This document shows, piece after piece, positions 1 to 12,052 of a stretch of 64,000 nt of DNA (position 1 is its first letter; each line of letters starts with the position of its first letter). The DNA comes from Sphagnum compactum (Eukaryota; Bryophyta; Sphagnopsida; Sphagnales), in assembly GCA_965153455.1 (NCBI GenBank), contig OZ234493.1, positions 25,720,213-25,784,212 on the forward strand, read 5' to 3'. The notes under the pieces were generated by a model. It saw only the letters and a program-made list of their open reading frames with translations, searched no databases and was not told the DNA's origin. The position numbers and the translations under genes are program-made.

Positions 1-640
1 ATTACAACTATCCAATGGAAATACGACAAATTAATAAATAAAATGCCACATTAGAAAATCAAGGGGTTGTGTTATAGTTGTAAATTAGTTGCAAGATGCA
101 TATTTATACAGTACAATGTATGCACTGTATACATGGTTGTAGTCAACAATGTTTGATTTTGTTGACAAGTTGCACTTTAGTTGCATGTAATAACTACATC
201 ACGACTAAGATAAATTTAGTTACTAATCAATAACTACTTTGCAACAAATGTATGACCTTCAGTAACACATACAATCATGTCACGTGTATACATTTTCATT
301 GCCCAATATATATGACATATCAACTTGTTTGCAACTAGTATGCAACTATATTTCAACTTAAATTTTGAAATTTAAAGATTTGAAATTTGGGTGGGAAACC
401 TTTAAGCAAGTGACGCATGGCAGTATATCAATAGATTTGCCCCAATGCATCAACAACCTTTATGCACTTATGCTTATTGTCAAGAAATTCAAGATGAATT
501 TTTTTAAAAAATCTTTTTATTCAAACATTTTTTGTATTTCCTAGTTTTTTTGTGATGCAATTTTCATATCATGTTATAACTAAGAATATTTTTGTTTGTT
601 AGTTTAAAACTAAATTTAAAAGGTTGTTAAAAGTTATATT
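1..640. other. AT-rich intergenic DNA, no gene seen
   Basis: No reading frame of note and no recognisable domain on either strand. Short words such as 'tagttgcaa' and 'gttgcaaat' recur loosely here and again around 2,100-2,350, which may mean the two stretches belong to the same decayed repeat that flanks the minisatellite at 650-1,380. Confidence 0.5.
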
Positions 641-649
641 ATTTATTTA

Positions 650-1380
650 AATAACTTGGATATTGAAGGTTTTTGTTTTTTATTTTGGAGCTTAAAGGTT
701 CTTGTTTTTATTCTTTGAGAGGTTGACGCTTTTGTTTTTATTTTGGAAGTTTAAAGTTCTTGTTTTTACTCTTTGAAAGGTTGAAGCTTTTGTTTTCTCT
801 TTTGAAGGTTGAAGGTTCTTGTTTTTACTCTTAAAGAGGTTGAAGGCTTTTGTTTCTGTTCTTGGAGGTTGAAGGTTATTGTTTTTGTTCTGAAAAAGGT
901 TAAAGGCTTTTATTTTTACTTTTGGAGGTTGAAAATTTTTGTTTTTTCTTTTAAAAAGGTTGAAGGCTTTTGTTTATGCTTTTGGAGGTTGAAGGTTCTT
1001 CTTCTTGCTCTTAAAGAGGTTGAAGGCTTTTGTTTTTGTCCTTGGAAGTTGAAGGTTCTTGTTTTTGCTCTTAAAGATGTTGAAGGCTTTTGTTTTTGTT
1101 CTTGGAGGTTGAAGGTTCTTGTCTTTCTCTTAGAGAGGTTGAAGGTTTTTGCTCTTGCTCTTGAATGTGAAAGGTTTTTGTTGTTTCTTTTGAATGTTGA
1201 AGGTTCTACTCATACTTTTGGATGTTGAAGGTTCTTACTTTTATTTTTGAATGTTAAAGGTTATTGCTCTTATTCTTAGATGTTCAAAATTCTTACTTTT
1301 GGTTTTAGATGTTGAAAGTTCTTACTTTCATTTTTGGATATTGAAGGTTCTTATTTTTGTTGTTTTTATGTTATAAGGTT
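650..1380. repeat. Degenerate minisatellite, about 30/60-bp period
   Basis: The sequence is a run of imperfect units of about 30 bp of the form gttgaaggttcttgtttttg followed by ctcttaaaga or ttcttggag. Two unit types alternate, giving a 60-bp higher-order period (20 codons). The array is most regular at 800-1,200 and decays on both sides. The frame open at 809-1,228 exists because the 60-bp period preserves a stop-free frame; it encodes a monotonous VEGFCF/WRLKV pattern and begins without a context expected of a gene. I treat it as a repeat, not as a protein gene. Confidence 0.85.
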
Positions 1381-2632
1381 GAACTTTCATTATGTTTCAA
1401 TCCATCAACATCAAAATTATGTATACAAGGTAAGATTTTTTCAAAAGTACCTAAAATTGTAATTCAATTTACTTGTTTGTAAGCACAATATTTGATTATA
1501 TTTGCAAGTGTACAAATTATAGTTTAGTTTATATCAATGTTTTATACATTGCATTTTAGTGACAAATAAGTCACATATTAATAGCAATATAGTTGTAAAC
1601 TAATTTTATTCAAGTTGAAGGGATCATTTACATATTTTTGATTTTACAATGTTATGATATGCCACTGATTTCATTTCACATGTGGAACTAAATATTAGAA
1701 CATGGCAAAATTCAAACAGATAAGGTGCATTGAAGAAATTGCATGGCTCAAGTCCCATTTCAACAAAAATAAAAGAAAACATTCATTTATAAAATATAGG
1801 GTTTTAAATGACAATAGTTAATTGTTGTGGGTCATCATTTTTATGATATGACCTTTTGTTTAGATAGGGAAAAATGTTTGTTATATATAGTTTCGGCATT
1901 AGATTTAGATTCATAGTTAAATTGTCTTTTGATAGAAACATTATAAAAAAATTGTAATGTATTCTTCAATATGGAATGTAAATGCATTTAAAGTTTCAAA
2001 TCCATTTCATGTTTATAAATAATGATGTCCAATACAATTCAACATTATCTATTATAATTAAGACGACACGATAATGGTTATGTGAAATCTAAATAATTGC
2101 ATTGTAGGTTGCAATTCAGTTGTTTTGTACTACTAAAATCAACTACCATACAATTGCTTTGAAACCTAAATGTAAACACCTAGTTGCAAATTAATCATTA
2201 AATCTTTTATTTTCATTTCATCTTTAATTGTAAGTTAGTTGCAAAGGATAGGAACAAAATTCATTGTTCAAATGGATGAATGAAATAATTAAAGAATATA
2301 TTCGTTAAACTAGTTATAAATAGTTGTAAATAAGTTGCAGACTGGGGAAAGTCATTTTGTGTTTGTGTTCAGCTCATTTGATGAAGCTCAGTTACTTTGG
2401 AAAGTGTGTCATCATCAGTTTTTGAAATAACAGTGGTGGTGTTGGTAGTGGTGTGGTGGTGGGCATTTCATAACTTGAAAAATCAAACAAGTCCTCTCTT
2501 CATGGACTTCATCAACAAGCAAATGCCAAGAGTTTCTTGTAGACATGGAAAGAGGTTTCACAATTTGTTTGTTGATGCCTTGTTTCTGTTTTTGGTTGAC
2601 AAAGCATACAAGTCTTGTTTTGGGTGGCCCAG
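1381..2632. other. AT-rich intergenic DNA before the carrier remnant
   Basis: No domain seen. The last 300 bases (about 2,340-2,630) lie just 5' of the recognisable carrier exons and could hold degraded earlier exons, because the first third of a mitochondrial carrier is missing. I could not identify those exons: neither a first signature Px[DE]xx[KR] nor a start codon in the right frame is visible. Confidence 0.4.
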
Positions 2633-4882
2633 GGATCTTCCGGTCATTGAGTGATGCTTTATCAGAAGAAGGGAAGCCTTTGCCTTTTCACATGAAGACA
2701 GCTTGTGGACTGGTGGGGCACCCTTGATGTGACATGAAACACATATTTCATAAATCTGTTGCTGTCTTCTGCTCTTACAGGACTTCATAGACAGCTGCCC
2801 ACAATGCTAATCAGAGAGTTAGTCATTCTTTTTGAGATGCTTGAAATAAATCTTTGGTATGATGTTTACTTGATCTGAATATGCAAATACAATAGCAGTT
2901 TTTCTGTTTTTTGTGAGTCTTGATATGTTCAATGACTTCGCTGTTAGGTGGCAGGGGCTCTCAGCTCAGTCATAGGAAACCCAGCAGATTTGGCACTCCT
3001 TGGTATGCAAGATGATGCTCCCTCCCCTTGTCACAGTGCTGCCATTACCATTTTTACTGCATTTACTTCTCCATTTTGGTTTGAAGCACAATCTGATTCT
3101 GTCATCTCACATTATTCCAGTAACAAGAACATGTTTAGCTGATGAGTAGCAGTAGTTCCGGTACAGGAATGCTTTTGATGCCTTACATCGAGTAGTCAAA
3201 GAAGAGGGTCTGTCAAGGCTATGGCTGGGAGCTGGACCTACTATTGCCCGGGCTATGGCAGTTAATGTTGCTATGCTTGCCACTTATGACCACACCAAAG
3301 AGGTTGGATTTTCTTTCTAAATCAAATGGTCTATTAGGTAATGGGCCATTGGAAGGAACTATCCAAGCAAAGGGCAGCTGTGAGCTGGGTCTGACCAATG
3401 GCCATTATCTGACTTAATTAAAATTCATTAGAGATTCTGCCATATCATTAGGAACTTTGTAGATTATTTGCCAGAAACCACCATGTTCTATGTGCTGGTT
3501 GCATGCATTTGAAAGAGCAATTGACCTCAGAAAATCACAACACAAGAAATGCATAAGGTGGAGACATCAGAAAATAGGCAGAGGGCAGGATAGGGAGGAA
3601 GATGGAAACATTTTGGTGACCAGAAATTTCTCTTGGTGGTTGATGATTTCACAGGTGATAATCAAGCACTGGACACACAGGGATTGTTTCTTGGCGCAAA
3701 TGGGGGCAAGTTCTGTGTCTGGCCTCTCCATTGCTGTTTTCAGGTGCGTACTTAGAAAAAGAAAAAGTTTTGGAAAATATTATATTCCGATGAGTAAGGC
3801 TTCTGTAATGCTCTGTTGCATCTTCATGTAAGCCCAAGTTTTGGTGACAATGGGCTCCTCATGAACACCACATTTGTTGTACATTTTGACATTGTTTCAT
3901 TTTTATGAATGTATTTATGAAAGACTGTAGCACAAAATAATGATATTGGGTCTACCTTGTTCTTCTCTCAAGTCAGGTTTTTTGGTAACATGAAATTTCT
4001 GATTTTATTGACCTGAATTTTATCAACACAGGAGCATGTAGTATTGGGCTGTAACTAAACAAATTCATTACTCATCTTTTTCAATAGTTATGTTCTGAAT
4101 TCTATTAGGTGAATTTGGATGCTTATTTACGTAGTATAGCATATGCTCTATGTCAGTCCTTCATCAACATGGTTTGGAGCTTATTTTGTGCATTATGTTG
4201 AGAGGTGATTTGCAGCCTTCCTTTTGACTTTGTGAAGACACAAGTACAGAGGATGAAGCCATTGCCAATAGGTGTTATGCCATACCACATATGCCCTGGA
4301 TTGTGTCCATAAGGTACTCCCGTCTTGTTCACAACTTTTCGCGAATAGACTTCAGATTGTAAAACAGTGCATAATAATCCTCATAAAGATTGCAGAACAA
4401 AATAGAGGTGTGAAAAGATGTGGTTTACTGACTGTTCGCAGCATTTGGTTGTCAGGTTTTGAAACACGAATGTTTTTTCACCTTCTACAGGTACACTTTC
4501 AGAATTCTTTTGAGCACTTTTGAGTACTGTATCTGTATGGTAGTGTAATGTTTTTAAAAGGTGGTCAATTTATAAGCAATGACCTTGAGCATGGTAATGA
4601 TGAATAATAAAATAGTGTGTGTTTTGCACTGCTCTTTGTTACTGTTAATCCCTGAAAATTGTCACAACTTGCAACATTTGCCGAGGATACAAATTTTATC
4701 AGAGCTTGAGACTAAAAGACATAGTCCAATGTGCTGTTGCTAATGGGGGATATCAGGTCCTTGTTTTTTTTTTCCTCATCAGGGGGTTTACAACATATTA
4801 CCTTCAATGTGCACCACATGAAATGCTTGTCCTTCTATTTATGGAACGCTTACAATTGGCTGCTGGATGGCTTGGAATTTAA
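2633..4882 (+). pseudogene. Mitochondrial carrier (SLC25, oxoglutarate/dicarboxylate-type) remnant
   Basis: Six exon-like blocks in order match the second and third repeats of the 2-oxoglutarate/malate or dicarboxylate-tricarboxylate carriers of the inner mitochondrial membrane. They are: 2633-2712 (GIFRSLSDALSEEGKPLPF); 2948 onward (VAGALSSVIGNPADLALL); about 3167-3302 (ALHRVVKEEGL, LWLGAGPTIARAM, MLATYDHTKE); about 3681-3743 (MGASSVSGLSIAVF); 4216-4313 (SLPFDFVKTQVQRMKP); and 4783-4882, ending in a stop. Most blocks are bounded by GT and AG, and several phases agree (for example ttcag|gt joined to cag|c restores SLPFDF). Damage: the signature arginine after PADLALL is glycine; the second block degenerates after MQDDA; the fifth block shifts frame between MPYH and YALDCVHK; no N-terminal third is found. 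This is most likely an old duplicate of a working carrier. A functional gene with misread bases is possible but less likely. Confidence 0.68.
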
Positions 4883-7706
4883 ATATGGGAGATCCTGTGC
4901 CGCTCATAATGCATATTGAAGTAAGTATTAATGGGGTTGTGGTATAGAAAAAAGAGTGCATGACTATGTGGGTGGTGTGTGCATTATGTAAGGTTAGGTT
5001 TAGGCTAAAGCCATCTCATCATACACTAAGACAACTAACTGAGATTCAGGAAATTCTTAAGAACATCAACTCATGCTCATGACAAACGTTCACATTGGTA
5101 TGGAACAGGTAGCAGAATTCCAAATAGCATTAACTTTGTTATCAAATGCCATAACATTCAGATTTGCTACATTGGAGCTCCATATCCTTGGGAGCAACTA
5201 TATTAGATGAGATGAGAGTTGGGTTGATTTTTCTTGCAGATGCAACATGTCGCCAAGGATATTCTGATTGGCAAGCCATGAAGTAGGGAGGTGCCAAAAT
5301 AGCACATGCCACAAAAACTGTAGATTTGCCTGGCCTACATCTTTTGCTACTGTTCATATTCTTCATTAAATCAAATTTTGCCAGAACAGAATCTTTCAAA
5401 TCTTATGAAGTGATGATACCCAGAGTGATGAAATGGTACCAAATTTTGCTCAAGTTTCAGTTACACTCAAACCGGGTATGGAGCTCAAACTAGGTCCCAG
5501 AGACAGGGTTTAAGTATAACTTTGGCTTCTAAATCTTAACTTTGGCTTGCAAATCAAAGGAGGCCCAATTTTGAAGGGGCAGTTGATTGGGTAACATGTG
5601 TTCTTTGATTGTGCCTATAGTTTGAACCCCCGAGTACCCATATGGTTTTTCGGTCACTAGTTGACCTAATGGCTATGTTTACAATTGGATTATTAACATT
5701 TGCCATGGCCTAGTGTTGATTTGAACCAGTGTTGGCCGAATATTCATTTTGTTAAATACCCAGCCAGGGTACATGTAGGGTATTTGAAAAAATATATAGA
5801 ATTTTCATCTCATGCAGGGTGTGAAATAACCAGATTTTGAAAAATTAATGGACCTTCCTGGCATCAAATTGCATGTCTAAACAAAATCCTCAGTTATCAA
5901 TATGCCCTGGTATGTTTTTGACAATACCCACTTATTACATGGAAGGGTTGATTTTTGGAATATTTGACCCAAGAACCTCCTAATACCCACCCTTTGCTCC
6001 TCCTTCCTCCAAGAAGCAGAATTGATTTACAAACCTTTCAATTGATGCTACAGTTAGAAGCCTCTATAGTAACCCTTCAAAATTGCCAAATCCTTGGAAT
6101 TTAAACCTCTTTGAGTTTCAGCGCAATCTTGGATATGGATCCACTAAAGCTTCCAAAATTGTCAATGCTTTAGACTAGGGTCCAAGGTCCAATGAAATAG
6201 AGCAATCCTATTTGGTTGAGAGCCATAAATTGTACCCCCGGCCTTTAGATGAGGGTCCAAGACCAAAAAGTGGCAAATTGAGTCTAAACCTACATGGCAC
6301 CATTTTGGAGGGAAAATGAATTGGTTTAGACCAAAAACATAGAGCTCAAAGAAGAGCTCATGATTTGGAGAACCAAGATGCAAGCTAGGCTCCAAGGCAT
6401 GGTCCAATTCAAAGGAATCAATTTATTTCAAATTAGTCCAAATTGGTTCCTAGGAATTTGGAACCTGGACTCCCATCTAAAGTGAGCCTTGGCTCACCAA
6501 TTTTTCAGTGGGCTGCTGCACTCGGTCAGGGTTCTTCATCTCTTCCACACATCATAGCTGGTGCATCTCTATCGCTAGTCGATTTGTGGCAGATAGCAGT
6601 TCTTTCGTCTTAGGTCTTCTTTGTTATCGTTGATTGTCATTTTGTAATCATGAGTCCTCTTTGCATAGGATCTTTACCTAATTTTTGTTGATTGTTTGCT
6701 TTTGTTTTTTCTTTGGGTTGTGTCTACTTGTGTTCCCATTTGCCTTGAACTTTTGATGGATGGGTTCCCGTCCTTGATTTTTATTTACAAGGTTTTTCTT
6801 CTTTTGCTAACCTACTTTACTCACATGATTGACATCTTCTCATATCGATTTAATAGTCATGATGGGTATAAATGGTTCTTGATGTCTAGACAAGCATACA
6901 CTCAGAAACCATTGAGGAGATTTGAGAAACAAAGACATTTGCCTTCTTCCAAGAAGCAAAACAAAAAGTGTTTCAATAACATCATTATTCGTCCCTTTCT
7001 TCCCATGTCTATATGAGCAATTTTACTATACTTCATCAATTGAAACCATTGCATAGGTCCTTGATGTAGTAAATTTGCTATTGAACTATATGTTTGAGTT
7101 CAAAACTCAAAACCATACTTTAAAACGCATGGTGTGAATTGAGATCAAGGGTTCAATTTTGTATTAGTGTTGAGCGAGTAGATATCACTAGAAATCCCCC
7201 AAGATAGAAAACACAATTGCATACAGCCCTAAATGAAATGTGGTTGGACTTCAAATATAAGAGAGAGCTTGTATCAAAATTCAATCCAAAAAGTGCTCCG
7301 CAAAATCAAGGACAAGATTACCATAATATACATGTTACTCCTGATAAAGGAAGGTTTTTGTTCACCATCAACAACACCACACTAGGGAGAGAAGCTTCTA
7401 ATTGTTTAGAGAATGAGAGCAACCCATGTTTTGTAATTGAATCTTCAATCCAATTTAATACAGTACAAAACAGGCAACTTAAGGGATTTTGTGGCTTCAC
7501 ACAAGATGAAAGAAGGTTTGTGCACAAAATGCTTCTTTGCAAGTAACTTTGATAGCAATTGAAGTAATCTTGGAGGTTGTAGTGGCTTGTTGAAGAGGCG
7601 GCTTATAGCATCTGCAAAAAAGCACAGCCTCTGGTGTGGCCATGTCGCCCATCCATATTAGAGATCTCAAATGGCATCTTGAGACCTGAAGCTCGTGTCT
7701 TGTTTC
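4883..7706. other. Intergenic DNA between carrier remnant and ACA gene
   Basis: No recognisable gene. Several open frames of 80-110 codons occur (5,142-5,399 minus, 6,162-6,407 minus, 6,696-7,016 plus, 7,217-7,546 plus), but none carries a motif I recognise. The stretch 6,050-6,480 repeats words such as 'ggtccaa', 'ccaaattgg' and 'ctaggctccaag', suggesting a decayed repeat. The 3' UTR of the ACA gene must lie in about 7,400-7,706. The frame at 5,740-5,810 contains 'aaatacccagccagggta', similar to 'gggtatt' motifs near 48.8 kb. Confidence 0.4.
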
Positions 7707-10700
7707 TTAAACTGCTGAGTTCAGCCAATTGCCATTGGCTAGTAAAGGTTGCCTTATATCACTTACTGTCGCTCTGGACACATAGCTCTTTGGGACTGGG
7801 ATCAATTTAACAATTGCAGCTATTGGCAAGCTCATAAATCCAATGGACACTGTGACCAACCATTGCTCCTTGGTTAATGGAACAGTGCTGGCAAACTTCC
7901 CCAAAAACTCAACCATAATGACCTGGAAAACTATGGTGAACCCGATGATGAGCAGAAAGATCTTGTTGTCAAAGGTATGGCTGAAAACATTGAGCTTCTC
8001 CATTTCTCGGGCATTCACCTCATTAAAGACCTAGGAAGAATGCAAAGCAAGTTAGAGTCAAATAAGATCCAGACTAAAAACCTGGGGTATGCCAACATCA
8101 ATGTGAATTTGCGACAAGACTGTCACATAATCTATGAATGAAACCAAAATCAAGCAAGAAATAATGCCCACCTGGCAGAACACAAAAGTGTTGAAGATCA
8201 CAGTATTCAACAACTTGTCAGGATTATCATCAGTCAGATGAAGAATCTCTTTTCCCATGTACTGTAGAATAGCAAGAGCAGCCAACTGGTAGACTGCTTG
8301 CCCAATAATGTTACGCCACATCTGATTGCTGATAAAGCTGGTATCACGCCTCACAGGTGGTCTCCTCATCAACTCATCGTAGGGAGGCTCTGTGGCCAGT
8401 GCCAGTGCAGCTAGTGTATCCATGATCAGATTTACCCAAAGCAGCTGCACCGCGGTGAGAGGTGCTGACCCTGAACCCAGACAAAACTCAGTCTAACTAT
8501 CACTAACAGAGTTCTAGCAAGTAATTAAATTTCAGGATCAAGCAAAATGTATATACCTGTGAGACAGGCAGAGGCAAAATTCAAAATGAGGGCCACAATG
8601 TTGACAGTAAGTTGAAACTGCACAAATTTTTGAATGTTGGTGTACACTGAGCGGCCCCACTTGACCACAGTCACTATTGTTGAAAAGTTGTCATCCAAAA
8701 TCACAACATCTGCACTCCCTTTTGCCACCTAATTCCTCAAACCAAACAGTTCAATTAGAGTTGCAATTCTCAACAGTCTTACTTGAGCCAGAGGTCCACA
8801 ACAATGATAAAGAAATGCAATTGACACATTTGAGAAACATAATTACCAGGATTCTTAGAAGTAGTTTACCTCAGTACCAGAAATACCCATGGCCAATCCA
8901 ATATCAGCATTTTGCAGTGCAGGAGCATCATTGGTGCCATCCCCTGTGACAGCAACCACCTCATTCATCTTCTGGAGCTCCCTTACTAAAAGCAGTTTGT
9001 CTGTAGGTGATGACCTTGCCATAACCTGCAGAGAATAAGCAATATTCACACATGTGCCAATGTCACACACAGACAACTAAAAAAATAGCAGAAGACAATC
9101 CTTCTGAAGCCATCTAAAGCATCAAGCCTATAGCATATTTTTTTGGAATATGACAACCTTAACAACAGCTGTGGTTCAAATTCCCAAAATAATCAACCCA
9201 GATAGGACAGCAGTCATTGAGACCATCCAAAATGTGGAAACTAGGGACTCTGAGTCCTGATCAGGAGCCCTGGACAACCATAGGCTGTCCAAGGCAGTTG
9301 AAAAATGTCCACCTTTGAACAAGGATGCTGTATGCCTAAAGATGAAAAGACATTCAGTCAAACTTGTCACCAGACATTGCATCAGTTCTTTAAGAATGCA
9401 AAACAAAACCAAGTCCCCATGCGCTGCTTTTAACCTTCAATTTGCGGATACGGTCCTTCCTTTCATCTGGTCTCAACTTGCGAAACACCGGTCCCTCAAT
9501 AGCGTCACTGTCATCAGTGAGGATGCCACACTCCCTGGCAATGGCTATGGCTGTGTGCAAGTTATCACCTGTTACCATGCATACCTCAATACCTGCTTCA
9601 TTGCAAAGCCTTACAGCCTCTTTTGCACCTTTGCGCAGTGGATCCTTAATTCCCACAATAGCTCCCAATACAAGATCATTGCTGGGAATTGGCTCCAAAC
9701 TGCCAGGAATCCTGTCCACCTCCCTGAAGGCTAAACACAGTGTTCGCAAAGCCTGATCTGCAAAGGCCTTTATAACTCCATTGAGTTGGTCACGTGTTTG
9801 TTCATCCAACTTCACAATGTGGCCATCTGCATCAATGGTCTCATCACATGATGCCAACACTATCTCTGAGGCCCCTTTCCAATGGGCAATTAACTTACCA
9901 TCCTCATGTTCCACAACAATTCCCATCTTCTTTCTTGTGGAATTGAATGGCTCCATTTTCACCACCTTTCTCTTGGAGCAAACTTCCTGGAATTTCCCAC
10001 CCAGATTTAGACCAAATCCTAAAATTGCACAGTCTGTGGGAGTACCAAGAAGCAATGGTGAACCATCATTTTTCACTGAAATGTCACCAGCAGAATTCAG
10101 GAAACTTCCATCAATTAATGTGTTTAAAGCTTCTACTGGCAAATCCTCCTTCATTTTTTCGATTTTCTTGTGAACTGATCCTGCAGCCCATGCCTTCACA
10201 ACAGTCATCTTGTTTGAGGTCAGTGTCCCTGTCTTGTCACTACAGATTATGGTGGCTGATCCCATGGTCTCACAGGCTGACAAATGGCGCACCAATGCCT
10301 TATCAGCCATCATCTTCTTCATTGCAAATGCAAGGGTAAGGGTGACTGCCAGTGGGAGGCCTTCAGGGACAGCCACAACAACAATAGTGACAGCTATTGC
10401 AAAGAAGTTCACAATTGTCATGGCATCTTCTGCTGACCAATCACTGGTTGACTCCTTTGAATACAAAAACCTGCCTAATAGCACCAAGAATGTAAGTAGT
10501 GCAAAACCCAAACCAATCTTGCCAATGAGTGTTGCTACCCCATTGAGCTTCACTTGCAATGGTGTTTCATTGTGACCATCTCCACTCAGGGTAGCCATGA
10601 CATGCCCCCACTCTGTGTTCATTCCAACCCCTGTCACAAGCATTTTACCACTACCATCTTGCACCTTGGTTCCAGAGAGAAGAAAAGGTTTGCTTTCATC

Positions 10701-11934
10701 TTTAATCTTTGGCTGACTCTCTCCAGTCATGCTGGATTCGTCAATGGTCACAGTGCAGCCAGAGAGGTAAAGCCCATCAGCAGGGACTTGGTCACCAATT
10801 TTCAAGTGAACAATATCACCCACAAACAGTTCAAAGATACAGATTTTCTGTCTGCAGTTGTCTCGAGTGACCTCCACAAATATCTTTTTCTTTTCATTGT
10901 CCAGGTCATGAAACTGGAGTGATTGCTGGTAATCACTTGCAGCAGTGACAAAGACCACAAGAATGATACTGAAAGCAATTCCAGCTCCATCATACCAGCC
11001 TTCTTTCCACCCCTTGGTGACAATGCCAATCGCTAGCGAAACAACTGCACAAATTCCAAGGATGATGAGAGTCAAATCATGACATGCCTCCCACACAAAC
11101 ACCCAAAACCCTTTTGGTGGCATCTCGGTGTATTTGTTTTCTCCAAAAGCTTCACGCATCTTGACAAGTTGATTACTGCAGAGCCCCTCATTCACAGAAG
11201 TATGTAGCTTCTCTGCTACACCAAGGACTCCATCATACTGCTGAAGAGCATCAAAATCCTGACCAGACACCAGTTCTGCAAGTGCTTTGACATTGATAGG
11301 AAACCCATGTTTTCTCCAAGCTCGCTTTGCTCCAGCTACAAAATCACAGTTAACAAATACATAAGGGAGAGAAAAAAATGACCTAATTCTTGGCTGTAAG
11401 GAAGAATAATGTCACCACAAGATTCCCGATTCATAAGCAGTGGTTCCAGGAATTGTGCGCAGCTTCAGTACTCTCAAGCATCTTCTGCCATACCGACTCA
11501 GAAGAGACTAAGGCACTTTGTCAACAATGTGCAGAATGTGTTTTGCTTGCTTACCATCAAAAAATCGCCAAGCTGCTTCGACTGCTGTCACCGAAATCCT
11601 AAATCTTCTACGCTGCTGCAAACACGGCAGAGCTTTCAACAAATCAATCCTCATTCCTTGTTGAACAGGAACCAACAAAAAGGAGGAGGGTAAATGAGGA
11701 GGGTTATACCTTCAGTGCTTCTTCTGCTTCTCCTCTCTTCTTGAGGTCAGCAACGTATCGAAAGCGGCGTGAAGCATTCAAAGCAAAGCAGGCCCTACGC
11801 CATCCCTCTAGAGCTTCAGGACTTGATCCCTTGTGAGGAATCTCAAATTTTTTCATTGAAGGGAGATCTTCTATACTGCTACAGCCGATGGAGGAACGGT
11901 CCAGCGATGATGTTGAAGCCAAGTTCTCCTCCAT
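7707..11934 (-). CDS. ACA: P2B autoinhibited Ca2+-ATPase (ACA), 7 exons
   Basis: A calmodulin-regulated Ca2+ pump that exports Ca2+ from the cytosol across the plasma membrane, ER or vacuole. Exons, in coding order: 11934-11710, 11615-11555, 11335-9435, 9025-8870, 8728-8557, 8470-8172, 8030-7707. All introns are GT-AG, phases agree, and the total is 3,138 nt (1,045 aa; family about 1,015-1,090). The start is the ATG at 11934, because a stop lies 36 nt farther upstream in frame. Exon 1 carries the plant N-terminal calmodulin-binding region ([20 protein letters not shown], about residues 43-62). The 61-nt exon 2 adds [20 protein letters not shown]. Motifs: TGES about 299-302, PEGLP about 419-423, the phosphorylated Asp of DKTGTLT about 462, KGAS about 582, MVTGDN about 682-687, GDGTNDAP in exon 4, and WVNLIMDT in exon 5. 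It most resembles the ACA1/2/7 and ACA4/11 groups by overall sequence, but the membrane it serves cannot be read from sequence. No break was seen. Confidence 0.95.
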
Positions 11935-11941
11935 GAGAGAT

Positions 11942-12010
11942 TCAATAACGTTGCAGGCCACTGGAGGCAATGGAGGAGGAGCTGCTCATCATCATCATCA
12001 TCATCATCAT
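11942..12010 (-). promoter_or_regulatory. uORF with eight tandem ATGs before the ACA start
   Basis: On the minus strand eight ATG triplets follow one another (12010 down to 11987) and are then followed in frame by S-S-S-S-S-I-A-S-S-G-L-Q-R-Y and TGA. The stop at 11944-11942 is only 7 nt before the ACA initiation codon at 11934. If the transcript starts upstream, ribosomes would meet eight start codons first and terminate directly in front of the main start, an arrangement able to reduce translation or allow reinitiation. The tract is also simply a CAT/ATG microsatellite, so the uORF may be accidental. The transcription start is unknown. Confidence 0.6.
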
Positions 12011-12016
12011 AGATGC

Positions 12017-12052
12017 TTACAAACCACCGGACTCAACTGGATTCAAATCCAT
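12017..12052 (-). promoter_or_regulatory. Second short uORF (11 codons) before ACA
   Basis: ATG at 12052 opens an 11-codon frame (M-D-L-N-P-V-E-S-G-G-L) closed by TAA at 12019-12017, 6 nt before the tandem-ATG uORF starts. It is relevant only if the ACA leader reaches beyond 12,052. No coding signal beyond the open frame supports it. Confidence 0.4.

Noticed and set aside
809-1228. 139-codon frame as a repetitive protein gene
   Set aside because: Explained by the 60-bp minisatellite period; no start context, no other exon, no known family.
9315-10575. Several 104-139-codon plus-strand frames opposite the ACA gene
   Set aside because: They are antisense shadows of the conserved pump exon, with no recognisable domain.
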